From: an uncultured Flavobacteriales bacterium
GTDB taxonomy: Bacteria; Bacteroidota; Bacteroidia; Flavobacteriales; BACL11
Assembly: GCA_943788405.1 (NCBI GenBank)
Contig: CALSQD010000002.1
Location: forward strand, 360,850-424,849
Length of the DNA stretch: 64,000 nucleotides
Reading direction: 5' to 3'
How positions within the stretch are numbered: the stretch's first letter is position 1; the number at the start of each line of letters is the position of its first letter. This document shows, piece after piece, positions 52,731 to 61,199 of this stretch. The position numbers and the translations under genes were made by a program. The notes under the pieces are model-generated. The model was not told the origin of the DNA. It did not search any database and saw only the letters and a program-made list of their open reading frames with translations.

Positions 52731-52749
52731 TTTGTTTTATTTAGTCAAG

Positions 52750-52757
52750 CAAAAATA
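52750..52757 (-). promoter_or_regulatory. Promoter -7 box of the DUF423 gene
   Basis: On the minus strand TATTTTTG followed by CTTGAC; the ATG is about 20 bases downstream. Confidence 0.55.
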
Positions 52758-52785
52758 ATACTTTAGCATAAATTTTAAAAGGATA

Positions 52786-54114
52786 ATGAAAAAGATATTA
52801 GTAATAGGAGCGGGAAGGTCAGCAGTGACATTAATCAAGTATTTATTGGATAACTCAGTAGCCAATAACTGGCAAGTTACAGTGGCTGATTTCTCATTAG
52901 AGCTAGCTGAACAGGCAGTTGGAAGCCATGAAAATGGGAAAGCTATCTTCTTTAATGTTACAGATGAACAGCAAAGAGAAGCCGAAATAGAAAATGCTGA
53001 TATTGTTATTTCAATGTTGCCAGCAAGTTTGCATATTACAGTTGCAAAGGATTGCGTAAGGTTAAAGAAAAACCTAGTTACAGCATCTTATGTTTCTGCA
53101 GAAATTGCTGATTTGGATGAGGCTGCAAAACAGGCAGGAGTACTTTTGTTAAATGAAATTGGTTTGGATCCAGGAATTGATCATATGTCGGCTATGCAAG
53201 TGATAGATGAGATTAAGGAAAATGGAGGAGAACTTACTTCATTTAAGTCCTTTTGTGGTGGTTTAGTACATCCTGATTATGATAATAATCCTTGGAATTA
53301 TAAATTTACTTGGAACCCAAGAAATGTAGTGTTAGCAGGGCAGGGTACAGCTCAATATATTGAGAATGGCGATTATAAATACATTCCTTATACAAGTCTG
53401 TTTGAGCGCACTGAACAAATGGAAGTATTAGATGCTGGAGAGTTTGAAGGCTATGCAAATAGAGATTCACTTTCTTACAGAAAGTCTTATGGATTAGATA
53501 ATATTCCGACCTTATTTAGAGGAACATTGAGGAGAAAAGGATATTCAGAAGCTTGGAATATTTTTGTTCAGTTAGGAATGACTGATGACACTTATAAGTT
53601 AGAAAATTCAGCAGGTATTAGTAATAGAGAATTTATAAATATGTTCTTGTCTTTTGATGATGCTTTAACGGTTGAAGAAAAATTATGCAAGCAATTTAAT
53701 TTGACTACCGATTCAGTAATTTTCCAAAAGTTAGCTTGGTTAGGTGTTTTTTCTGAAGATAAAGTAGGAATGGAAAATGCTAGTCCTGCTCAAATTTTAC
53801 AAGCTATTTGTGAGGAAAAATGGACTTTAGGAAGTGAGGATAAGGATATGATTGTGATGCAACATCAGTTTGAATATGTTCAGGATAATGAGCAAAAGAA
53901 ATTAAATTCTTCTTTACTAGTTTTTGGTGATGATCCTAGGTATACCTCAATGGCAAAAACGGTAGGATTGCCTGTTGCTATTGCAACTAAATTAATTTTA
54001 AGTGGAGCTTTAAAATCTTCAGGAGTTAAAATTCCAACTACTAAAGATATTTACATTCCTGTTTTAAAGGAATTGGAAGAGAATGGGATTAACTTTATTG
54101 AAGAGTTAATTTAA
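52786..54114 (+). CDS. Saccharopine dehydrogenase-like protein
   Basis: The 442-aa enzyme has the Rossmann start KKILVIGAGRSAVTLIKYL, the strand ISMLPASLH near residue 84, EIGLDPGIDHMSAM near 125, and the long substrate domain of the LYS9/saccharopine dehydrogenase family (FCGGLVHPDYDNNPWNYKF near 157). In bacteria such enzymes work in lysine degradation or exchange; alternatives are carboxynorspermidine synthase. The FRGTLRRKGYSEAW segment is typical of saccharopine type. The 3' end overlaps rimM by nine bases on the other strand. Confidence 0.86.
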   Translation: MKKILVIGAGRSAVTLIKYLLDNSVANNWQVTVADFSLELAEQAVGSHENGKAIFFNVTDEQQREAEIENADIVISMLPASLHITVAKDCVRLKKNLVTASYVSAEIADLDEAAKQAGVLLLNEIGLDPGIDHMSAMQVIDEIKENGGELTSFKSFCGGLVHPDYDNNPWNYKFTWNPRNVVLAGQGTAQYIENGDYKYIPYTSLFERTEQMEVLDAGEFEGYANRDSLSYRKSYGLDNIPTLFRGTLRRKGYSEAWNIFVQLGMTDDTYKLENSAGISNREFINMFLSFDDALTVEEKLCKQFNLTTDSVIFQKLAWLGVFSEDKVGMENASPAQILQAICEEKWTLGSEDKDMIVMQHQFEYVQDNEQKKLNSSLLVFGDDPRYTSMAKTVGLPVAIATKLILSGALKSSGVKIPTTKDIYIPVLKELEENGINFIEELI

Positions 54115-54627
54115 GTTTAATAATTCTTCTGGGATTTCAACTTCCATAATTCCTTCTTTTGGGTCAATTCCTTTTACAAATTGTTCATGCATAGGGAAAC
54201 AAAATTCTACACCATTTTTTTCAACATAAATTAACTGTTGTGAAGTCTGTGAGTTGATGTAAGTAATTTTACCGAGTTCCCCAAAATTAACATCAATTAC
54301 AGTATAGTCAATAAGCTTTTTCTCAGTAATTTCATTGTCATCTGTTTCAGGAAGCCATTCTTTGGGTAGGTACACTTTTTTCTTATGTAATTTTTTGGCT
54401 GCTTTTTCGGTATCTATATCTTCAAACTTTACCAATACAACATTGGGTTTTGTTGTTCGTGCATGTTCAATAAAGTGTGGTACTAGTTCGTTATTGAGTT
54501 CAATAAGAAAGTAGTCAAGTGTAGAAAAATCAAAAGGGATGTCATCATCATTATAGATATTGACATCCCCTTTATAACCATGCAATTTAAAAACTGTTCC
54601 AAATAAGAAGCAATCTTTTTTTTGCAT
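54106..54627 (-). CDS. rimM: 16S rRNA processing protein RimM
   Basis: The 173-aa protein binds S19 and the 30S head during ribosome assembly. RimM N domain (FLFGTVFKLHGYKGDVNI near residue 6) and PRC-barrel C domain (IDYTVIDVNFGELG near 100, PMHEQFVKGID near 145) are visible. The ATG at 54627 (MQKKDCFLFG) is chosen; an upstream start would overlap the end of rpsP and add a Lys-rich stretch. It starts ten bases after rpsP, the usual rpsP-rimM pairing. Confidence 0.93.
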   Translation of the reverse strand: MQKKDCFLFGTVFKLHGYKGDVNIYNDDDIPFDFSTLDYFLIELNNELVPHFIEHARTTKPNVVLVKFEDIDTEKAAKKLHKKKVYLPKEWLPETDDNEITEKKLIDYTVIDVNFGELGKITYINSQTSQQLIYVEKNGVEFCFPMHEQFVKGIDPKEGIMEVEIPEELLNLN

Positions 54628-54637
54628 TATATGAGTA

Positions 54638-55201
54638 TTAAGCTTCTTCTGTTTTTTCTTCAGCAGCAGGAGTTTCTTCTGTTTTTGGCTCTTCAACTAC
54701 TTCTTCAGTTGCAGTTTCCTCTTCAGTAGTTTCTTCTACCATTGGAGAATTTTTAAGTGCTAATGCAGCAGCTCTTTCATCACTCTTAGCTTTCTCAGCA
54801 GCTAAAGCCGCTTTCTCAGCAGCAATTGCCGCTTTTTCTAATCCTGATTTTTTATCAGCTACTTGGCTTTCTTTATCTTCCATCCAAGCTGCAAATCTTT
54901 TTTCTGCTTCCTCCTCATTAAATGCACCTTTAGCTACACCAGCCATTAAGTGCTTTTTCATCATTACACCTTTGTAAGATAACATTGCTCTTACAGTATC
55001 AGAAGGTTGTGCACCTTTTAATAACCAGTTTACAGCACCATCAAAATCTAATTCGATTGTTGCGGGGTTAGTGTTAGGGTTATAGATACCTAATTTTTCA
55101 ATGTATCTTCCGTTTCTTGGTGCTTTTTGGTCAGCTACTACAATGTGGTAAAATGCTTGTTTTCTTCTACCGTGTCTTGCTAATCTAATTCTTGTTGCCA
55201 T
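54638..55201 (-). CDS. rpsP: 30S ribosomal protein S16 (bS16) with long C-terminal extension
   Basis: The 187-aa product has a standard S16 domain (MATRIRLARHGRRKQAFYHI, residues 1-85), then about 100 extra residues: a Lys/Ala-rich helix (EKAAIAAEKAALAAEKAK) and an acidic tail rich in Glu and Thr. S16 in E. coli ends near residue 82. Bacteroidota S16 proteins often have such tails; their role is unknown. The ATG at 55201 is chosen over the longer ORF (55246), which begins inside the leader. A promoter with the TTTGCAGCC pattern lies 59 bases upstream. Confidence 0.95.
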   Translation of the reverse strand: MATRIRLARHGRRKQAFYHIVVADQKAPRNGRYIEKLGIYNPNTNPATIELDFDGAVNWLLKGAQPSDTVRAMLSYKGVMMKKHLMAGVAKGAFNEEEAEKRFAAWMEDKESQVADKKSGLEKAAIAAEKAALAAEKAKSDERAAALALKNSPMVEETTEEETATEEVVEEPKTEETPAAEEKTEEA

Positions 55202-55259
55202 TTTTTCTTTTAATTTGGTTAAACCATCTCTGTGATTATTCCTCATTATTGAGGGGCTG

Positions 55260-55288
55260 CAAAATTAGAAATATTTTCCAAATTACAA
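55260..55288 (-). promoter_or_regulatory. Promoter of rpsP-rimM
   Basis: On the minus strand TTG (55286-55288), an 18-base spacer and TAATTTTG (55260-55267), then CAGCCCC. The leader contains a small hairpin, CCTCA/TGAGG (55241-55254). Confidence 0.7.
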
Positions 55289-55361
55289 CTAATTGCTAAA
55301 GGATTTATTTTAATGTAATTTTTCGTGTTGATTAAAATCACATTTTATCATAAATATTAAC

Positions 55362-55369
55362 TATTTTTG
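55362..55369 (+). promoter_or_regulatory. Promoter -7 box of the E1 gene
   Basis: TATTTTTG followed by CCGTCC; the ATG at 55397 is 28 bases downstream. The upstream TTG ORF start at 55388 lies in the leader. Confidence 0.6.
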
Positions 55370-55396
55370 CCGTCCGAAAATTAAAATTTGAAAAAG

Positions 55397-57820
55397 ATGA
55401 GTACAAAAGTGAAAACAGCAACTAAGAAAATGTCAAAGGACGATTTTAAAGCAACTATTTTAGCTGATTATAGATTAGCTTCTGAAGTAAGAGAATCAGG
55501 TGCACAAGGAAGGAGAGATGTGCTTTCAGGAAAAGGTAGTTTTGGTATTTTTGGTGATGGTAAAGAATTAGCACAAATAGCATTAGCTAAAGTTTTTAGA
55601 CATGGTGATTTCCGTGCGGGATACTATAGAGATCAAGCTTTAATGACTGCATTAGGTCAATATTCTCCAAAACATATGTTCTCGGCACTATATGGTGATC
55701 CGGAATTAGAAAGAGAGCCTTCTTCAGGTTCTCGTCAAATGATGAATCATTTTGGAACTCGCTTTTTAAACCATGATGGTAGCTGGAAAAACTTAATGGA
55801 GCAAAATAATTCTACTTCTGATATGGCTTGTTTGGCTTCTCAGTTTCCTAGATTAGTTGGTTTGGCACAAGCTTCACAAGTGTATAGAGATAATCCTGAA
55901 TTGGCTAAAAATAAGCCAGGATTTACAAATGGAGGTTCTGAAATTGCTTTCGCAACAATTGGAAATTCTTCTTGTGCAGAAGGTCATTTTTGGGAAGCAG
56001 TAAATGCTATTGGAGTGTTACAAGTTCCTGCTATTATTTCTGTTTGGGATGATGGTTACGGAATTTCAGTTGCCAATGATGTACAGATGACAAAATCGGA
56101 TGTATCGGAAGTATTGAAAGGTTTCCAGATGGATAAAAAAGGTACTGGTTATGATATAGTAAAAGTAAAAGCTTGGGATTATCCTGCATTAATTGCAGCT
56201 TACGAAAAAGCTGAAAAATTAGCGAGAGAAAAGCATATCCCTTCTATTATTCATGTTGTAGAAATGACACAGCCTACAGGACATTCTACTTCAGGTTCGC
56301 ATGCAAGATATAAGAGTAAAGAAAGATTGCAATGGGAAGTTGATTTTGATTGTAACAAGAAATTTAAGGAGTGGATTGTAGAAAGTAAAATTGCTACAGT
56401 TGAAGAATTAGATACAATTGATAAAGAGTCAGTTGATTCAGTAAAAAAACAAAAGAAAGAAGCTTGGACAGAATATCAAGCGCCTATTAAAGAAGAATGG
56501 AAAGAATTGTTAGGGATTTTCAATTCTATTTCAGCACAAGTAAATATTACTGAAATTGCAGAATGGATTAAAGATATTAATCAGTCGGCAATGTTTGGTT
56601 TATTCAGAAGAGATTTTATGAGTAAAGCAAGAATCCTTTTAGGGATGATTGTAAACGAAACAATTGCTGAAAAAGCAACTTTGCGTAATTTCATTAACAG
56701 AATAAATGATGAAAATTACCAGAGATACAATACTAAATTATATAATGAAACTTCAACTTCAGTTTTAAAGGTTGAAGAGGTAAAACCTACTTATGATGCA
56801 AATGCTGAAGAGGTAGATGCAAGAATTATTTTAAGAGATAACTTCCACCACATGTTTGATGCAATACCAGAGGCAATGATTTTTGGTGAAGATGTTGGTA
56901 AAATTGGTGGTGTAAATCAAGGTGTAGAAGGTTTGCAAGAAAAATTTGGTGAAAGTAGAGTTGCAGATACTGGAATTAGAGAAGCAACTATTATAGGGCA
57001 AGGAATCGGACTTTCATTAAGAGGATTAAAACCAATTGCTGAAATGCAATATTTGGATTATGTAATTTATGGTTTCCAGCCTATGGTGGATGATATTGCA
57101 TCTTTACACTACAGAACGCATGGTGGACAAATTACTCCTTTAATTATCCGTACTAGAGGACACAGATTAGAAGGAATTTGGCATTCAGGCTCTCCTATGG
57201 GAATGTTATTGAATGGTACAAAAGGAATGTATTTATGTGTACCAAGAGACATGACAAGAGCCGCAGGATTCTATAATACCTTAATGCAGTCGAATGACCC
57301 AGCAATGGTTATTGAGTGCTTAAACGGATACAGAATAAAAGAAAAATTACCAAATAATATTGGTGAGTTCCGTGTGCCTTTAGGAAAAGTTGAAACAACA
57401 AGAGAAGGAAACGATATCACTTTAGTAACTTATGGTAGTACTTGGAGGGTGGTAATGGATGCTGCTGATCAATTAGAAAGAGCAGGAATCTCTTGTGAGG
57501 TAATTGATACACAAACATTAGAGCCTTTTGATTTAACACATGATATTGTAGAGTCTGTTAAGAAAACTAATCGTTTGTTAGTTATTGATGAGGATGTTCC
57601 AGGTGGAGCTTCAGCATATATTTTACAAAAAATTGTAGAAGAACAAGATGCTTATAATTTCTTGGATTCTGAACCACAAACATTAGCGGCTAAAGCCCAC
57701 CGTCCTCCATATGGTAAGGATGGGGATTACTTTACAAAACCATCTGCAGAAGATATTTTTGAAAAAGTTTATGGAATGATGAGTGAGGTAAATCCAACTA
57801 AATTCCCATCATTATACTAA
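55397..57820 (+). CDS. 2-oxoacid dehydrogenase E1, fused alpha and beta subunits
   Basis: The 807-aa protein joins an E1 alpha part (TPP-binding region with IGNSSCAEGHFWEAVNAIG and SVWDDGYGIS, residues about 190-225) to an E1 beta part (FGEDVGKIGGVNQG near 500, through RPPYGKDGDYF at the end). It decarboxylates pyruvate or branched-chain 2-oxoacids with thiamine diphosphate and passes the acyl group to the E2 lipoyl domain. Fused E1 is common in Bacteroidota, usually annotated branched-chain; substrate cannot be told here. E2 and E3 are not adjacent. murQ starts directly after the stop. Confidence 0.92.
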   Translation: MSTKVKTATKKMSKDDFKATILADYRLASEVRESGAQGRRDVLSGKGSFGIFGDGKELAQIALAKVFRHGDFRAGYYRDQALMTALGQYSPKHMFSALYGDPELEREPSSGSRQMMNHFGTRFLNHDGSWKNLMEQNNSTSDMACLASQFPRLVGLAQASQVYRDNPELAKNKPGFTNGGSEIAFATIGNSSCAEGHFWEAVNAIGVLQVPAIISVWDDGYGISVANDVQMTKSDVSEVLKGFQMDKKGTGYDIVKVKAWDYPALIAAYEKAEKLAREKHIPSIIHVVEMTQPTGHSTSGSHARYKSKERLQWEVDFDCNKKFKEWIVESKIATVEELDTIDKESVDSVKKQKKEAWTEYQAPIKEEWKELLGIFNSISAQVNITEIAEWIKDINQSAMFGLFRRDFMSKARILLGMIVNETIAEKATLRNFINRINDENYQRYNTKLYNETSTSVLKVEEVKPTYDANAEEVDARIILRDNFHHMFDAIPEAMIFGEDVGKIGGVNQGVEGLQEKFGESRVADTGIREATIIGQGIGLSLRGLKPIAEMQYLDYVIYGFQPMVDDIASLHYRTHGGQITPLIIRTRGHRLEGIWHSGSPMGMLLNGTKGMYLCVPRDMTRAAGFYNTLMQSNDPAMVIECLNGYRIKEKLPNNIGEFRVPLGKVETTREGNDITLVTYGSTWRVVMDAADQLERAGISCEVIDTQTLEPFDLTHDIVESVKKTNRLLVIDEDVPGGASAYILQKIVEEQDAYNFLDSEPQTLAAKAHRPPYGKDGDYFTKPSAEDIFEKVYGMMSEVNPTKFPSLY

Positions 57821-58603
57821 ATGAAAAAAACTACTGAATCGGATTCTAATTATGATGCATTGGAGCAAATGAGCACTGCTGATTTACTCGCAAACATTAA
57901 TAGAGAAGATAAAACAGTAGCACTTTCGGTTAAGGAACAAATTCCTCAGATAGAACAACTAATTAATGCAATCGTTCCCAAAATGAAAAAAGGGGGACGA
58001 TTGTTTTATTTAGGAGCAGGTACATCTGGACGATTAGGAATTGTAGATGCATCAGAATGCCCTCCAACTTTTGGGGTGGATCATGGTTTAGTTGTAGGGA
58101 TTATGGCAGGAGGAGATAAGGCCATGCGAAAAGCAGTAGAATTTGCTGAGGACAATACAGAACTAGGGTGGAACGATTTATCGGAACACAATATAAATAC
58201 TAATGATGTGGTGATTGGTATTGCAGCATCTGGTACTACACCTTATGTAATTGGTGCGCTTAAAAAATGCCAAGTCGAAAATATAACTACAGGCTGTATA
58301 GTTTGTAATGCAAATGCTCCTGTTACTGAAGTGTCTGATTATCCTGTTGAGTTAGTAGTAGGTCCAGAATTTGTAACAGGAAGTACGCGTATGAAATCGG
58401 GTACAGCACAGAAGTTAGTGTTGAATATGATTTCTACTTCTGTAATGATACAATTAGGGAAAGTGAAAGGAAATAAGATGGTAGATATGCAACTGTCTAA
58501 CAATAAATTAGTAGATAGAGGAACTAAAATGATAATGCAAGAGATTGGGGTAGATTATGATACTGCTAATGTCTTTATTAGAGGAATATGGTTCTGTTCG
58601 TAA
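57821..58603 (+). CDS. murQ: N-acetylmuramic acid 6-phosphate etherase, C-terminus frameshifted
   Basis: The 260-aa SIS-domain protein matches MurQ: YLGAGTSGRLGIVDASECPP near residue 65, GIAASGTTPYVIGAL near 130 and the GSTRMKSGTAQKLVLN signature near 186. MurQ cleaves the lactyl ether of MurNAc-6P in cell-wall recycling. After IGVDYDTAN the frame reads VFIRGIWFCS and stops at 58603. Skipping one base at 58571 restores SLLEEYGSVRNAVDNYNE with a stop at 58628, the expected family end, overlapping the next gene by eight bases. A single-base insertion (real or sequencing error) is likely, so the normal product would be about 268 aa. Confidence 0.88.
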   Translation: MKKTTESDSNYDALEQMSTADLLANINREDKTVALSVKEQIPQIEQLINAIVPKMKKGGRLFYLGAGTSGRLGIVDASECPPTFGVDHGLVVGIMAGGDKAMRKAVEFAEDNTELGWNDLSEHNINTNDVVIGIAASGTTPYVIGALKKCQVENITTGCIVCNANAPVTEVSDYPVELVVGPEFVTGSTRMKSGTAQKLVLNMISTSVMIQLGKVKGNKMVDMQLSNNKLVDRGTKMIMQEIGVDYDTANVFIRGIWFCS

Positions 58604-58620
58604 TGCTGTAGATAATTACA

Positions 58621-58836
58621 ATGAATAAAGAAAAATTAGCAAAAGGAATGATGTGGCTTTCTGGCTTTTCAATGTCTGTTTTTTTATCAGCAATTACTTT
58701 ATATGCAGGATTTAATAATGTGCGTAAGGCTGATGATTATACTTTTTTAGTAATTGGTTTGCTCTTAATTCCAGCTATATTCTTTTTTGCTTACAAGGGC
58801 TTTAAACTTATTTTGGATTCTATTTTTGAGAAATAG
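58621..58836 (+). CDS. Small two-helix membrane protein (DUF6095-like)
   Basis: A 71-aa ORF with two clear membrane segments (residues about 13-32 and 41-60) and a basic start (MNKEKLAKGMMWLSGF). It resembles the small flavobacterial DUF6095 proteins; that assignment is from memory. It follows murQ closely, and in the frame-corrected reading the murQ stop overlaps its start as ATGAATAA. Its 3' end overlaps mnmD by 17 bases tail to tail. Function is unknown. Confidence 0.75.
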   Translation: MNKEKLAKGMMWLSGFSMSVFLSAITLYAGFNNVRKADDYTFLVIGLLLIPAIFFFAYKGFKLILDSIFEK

Positions 58837-59488
58837 ATTTATTTGCTCTTGTCATTTGTCTTTTTCCAGGAGGTCCATCTAAAACGATAATTTCAAAACC
58901 TACAGCTTTCATGGTTCGCTTTACTACTCCTTTAGCACAATAGGTGACTAAAAACCCATCTTCTTTTAGTAGCTTATACATATTATTAAATATTTTTTCA
59001 TCCCATAAATGTGGTTGTTTTTCAGGAGAAAAAGCGTCAAAATAGATAATATCAAATTTAGTGTTGCTTGTATAGTTTTCTAATGCAATCTCATTCTTAG
59101 TTAACTTGAAAAAATCATTAATTTTTTGTTCAGCTTCCCAATCACATTCATGTAATTTTAGGAGATCTGAATTATCCTCACCAATTAGTCCTGTAAAATT
59201 AAGTTGCGTATAATTTTCCTTTTTTACAGGGTATAATTCTATTCCATGATAATTAACTGCAATATTTTTTTGTTTTGCTTTTTGTGCAGTTAATAAAGCA
59301 TTTAATCCTGTGCCAAATCCAACTTCTAGAATATTGAACTGCTTATTGTTTTCGGCTAATAGCCCATTCTTAATAAATACATGTTCAGCCTCAACTATTG
59401 CTCCATGTTTAGAATGATAAGTTTCATTTATTTCAGGATTAAATATTGAGTGGGAACCATCATTGGTGATGACAAGTTTGTTTTTCAT
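58820..59488 (-). CDS. mnmD: tRNA 5-methylaminomethyl-2-thiouridine methyltransferase domain protein MnmD
   Basis: The 222-aa protein is a stand-alone MnmD (DUF752) methyltransferase. It has the SAM-binding loop ILEVGFGTGLNAL near residue 53, YHGIELYPV near 80, the DIIYFDAFSPEKQPHLW segment near 147 and the C-terminal PGKRQMTRA. It adds the last methyl of mnm5s2U at the wobble position of tRNAs; in E. coli the same domain is fused to MnmC1, which is absent here. It starts back to back with the T9SS protein gene. Confidence 0.9.
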   Translation of the reverse strand: MKNKLVITNDGSHSIFNPEINETYHSKHGAIVEAEHVFIKNGLLAENNKQFNILEVGFGTGLNALLTAQKAKQKNIAVNYHGIELYPVKKENYTQLNFTGLIGEDNSDLLKLHECDWEAEQKINDFFKLTKNEIALENYTSNTKFDIIYFDAFSPEKQPHLWDEKIFNNMYKLLKEDGFLVTYCAKGVVKRTMKAVGFEIIVLDGPPGKRQMTRANKSISQK

Positions 59489-59587
59489 TGTTTGTATTTG
59501 TTTGCAAAAGTTTGTATTCTTGTTGAATTGAAAATAGTCATTGCTGTTTTGAACGCATAAGAATATTTGTGTAAATTATTATTTTTC

Positions 59588-59617
59588 TTGACTTTAGTAT
59601 TTTTTACCTTATATTTG
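59588..59617 (+). promoter_or_regulatory. Promoter of the T9SS protein gene
   Basis: TTG (59588-59590), a 19-base spacer and TATATTTG (59610-59617): the best full match to the phylum consensus in this window. The ATG at 59655 gives a 35-base leader. Confidence 0.7.
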
Positions 59618-59654
59618 TGGCATCAAAATTATTAATAATTAAACATTTACAGCT

Positions 59655-61103
59655 ATGAAAAAGATTTTTACAATTTGCTTAGGAATTGCAATTGCATTTT
59701 CTTCTTATGCTACTCACCTTATGGGAGGGCAAATTTCAGCTAGTTATTTAAGTTCAGATACTAGTGGTTCTCATTATTATTTAGAATTAGACACATATAG
59801 AGATACTTTAGGTATTCCTATGTCATTAAATCAATCAGTTGAAGTGTATGTTTTAGATACAAGCGGTAACTATAACTTTTTGTATACTCATAGTTTAACT
59901 TTTGGAGTAGGAGGTCCAGTAACTTCTATGTCTTCAGTATATGGAATTGAGGTGTATCATTTTACAGATACAATTACTTTTCCTGGAAATGGATACTATA
60001 TGATTAAGTGGACTGATTGCTGTAGAAATGGAGCAATTGTTAACATGTCAAATCCTTTAACAGAGAGTATGAGTTTTCTTACCTATATAAATGTAGATAG
60101 TTCAAGCCCAAATTCTTCTCCTACATTTTTAGCGCCACCAGTTTCCTATTTGCCTACAAATACAGCTTGGCAATATAATCCTCTTCCTTTTGATCCTGAT
60201 GGTGATTCTTTAGTATGGAACCTTTCAATTCCTTTGTCTTCTGGAGCAACAGTACCTTCAGTTGTTATGGGGTATGAAAATTTATCAGATACTACTTATT
60301 CTAATGCAACTGGACTCTTTTCTATTGATTCAATAACAGGTGAAATTTCTTGGGATGCAAAAATGGTTGGTAATTTTGTTGCTTCATTTGCAATAGAAGA
60401 ATACAGAAATGGTGTACTAGTGGGTGCTATGAGTAGGGATATGCAATTTGTTGTTGTTCCTGATACTTCAAATGCTATGCCATTTATTTCTAATATGAAT
60501 AGTGTGCCAACAAACTCATTAGGGTATCCTTATGTTAAAATTGCTCCTGGGCAAAATTATCAAGTACATTTATTAGCTTCAGATGCTGATATTAATGATG
60601 TGGTAAGTATGAGTGCTTTTGGTGAGTCATTTGGTTTATCTACTTCACCATCTACTTTTAGCTATGTATCAACAGGTAATGGAAATGAAATTGAGGGAAC
60701 TTTTGCTTGGACTCCTGATGTGAGTCAAGTACGTGCTAATCCTTATTTGACAGTATTCCGTATTTCTGATAATTTCTTTTATTATGATGAAACAGTTCAG
60801 ATTGAAGTAACGAATAATACTACTGATATAGAAGAAATTAATGGGGTTATCGTAAATGATATTTACCCTAACCCTGCTAGTAATAGTTTTACGCTTCCAT
60901 TATATTTAGATAATGGACAAGATATTGAGGTTAATATTTATAATATTCTTGGGGTTAAAGTTTCTTCTGAACAATTAAATCTGTCAGCAGGGAATCATAT
61001 CATAGTTAAGAATTTTGATTTAAAAAGTGGACAGTACTTTGTGAATATTACTGGTGCTAATGGCTCAGTAATAACAACTAAAAAATTACTTGTGGTTAAG
61101 TAA
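59655..61103 (+). CDS. Secreted T9SS-sorted protein with HLMGGQI start
   Basis: The 482-aa protein has a signal peptide (MKKIFTICLGIAIAFSSYA) followed at once by THLMGGQISASYL, a hallmark of a class of secreted Bacteroidota proteins. The middle is beta-rich with DPDGDSLVWNLSIP near 183 and SDADINDVVSMS near 313, resembling cadherin-like or PKD-like surface domains and possible calcium sites. It ends with a type A sorting domain (IYPNPASNSF near 402 to KKLLVVK). It is likely exported by T9SS; no enzyme domain is seen, so adhesion is an inference only. It has its own promoter and terminator. Confidence 0.85.
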   Translation: MKKIFTICLGIAIAFSSYATHLMGGQISASYLSSDTSGSHYYLELDTYRDTLGIPMSLNQSVEVYVLDTSGNYNFLYTHSLTFGVGGPVTSMSSVYGIEVYHFTDTITFPGNGYYMIKWTDCCRNGAIVNMSNPLTESMSFLTYINVDSSSPNSSPTFLAPPVSYLPTNTAWQYNPLPFDPDGDSLVWNLSIPLSSGATVPSVVMGYENLSDTTYSNATGLFSIDSITGEISWDAKMVGNFVASFAIEEYRNGVLVGAMSRDMQFVVVPDTSNAMPFISNMNSVPTNSLGYPYVKIAPGQNYQVHLLASDADINDVVSMSAFGESFGLSTSPSTFSYVSTGNGNEIEGTFAWTPDVSQVRANPYLTVFRISDNFFYYDETVQIEVTNNTTDIEEINGVIVNDIYPNPASNSFTLPLYLDNGQDIEVNIYNILGVKVSSEQLNLSAGNHIIVKNFDLKSGQYFVNITGANGSVITTKKLLVVK

Positions 61104-61131
61104 ACTTGTTTTTTATGGTTTTTTAGGTTGG

Positions 61132-61160
61132 AAAAGAGGGGTTTAGTCCCCTCTTTTTTT
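61132..61160 (+). terminator. Terminator after the T9SS protein gene
   Basis: AAAAGAGGGG (61132-61141) pairs with CCCCTCTTTT (61148-61157), loop TTTAGT, followed by T. The ilvE -7 box starts two bases after its T run. Confidence 0.88.
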
Positions 61161-61161
61161 A

Positions 61162-61169
61162 TATTTTTG
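61162..61169 (+). promoter_or_regulatory. Promoter -7 box of ilvE
   Basis: TATTTTTG followed by CAACTC; the ATG at 61200 is 31 bases downstream. Any -33 element would lie within the upstream terminator stem. Confidence 0.55.
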
Positions 61170-61199
61170 CAACTCTTTAAAAATAAGGAATTAACGCTT

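Noticed and set aside
61128-61199. 24-residue N-terminal extension of IlvE
   Set aside because: It begins with TTG inside the upstream terminator, before the ilvE promoter.
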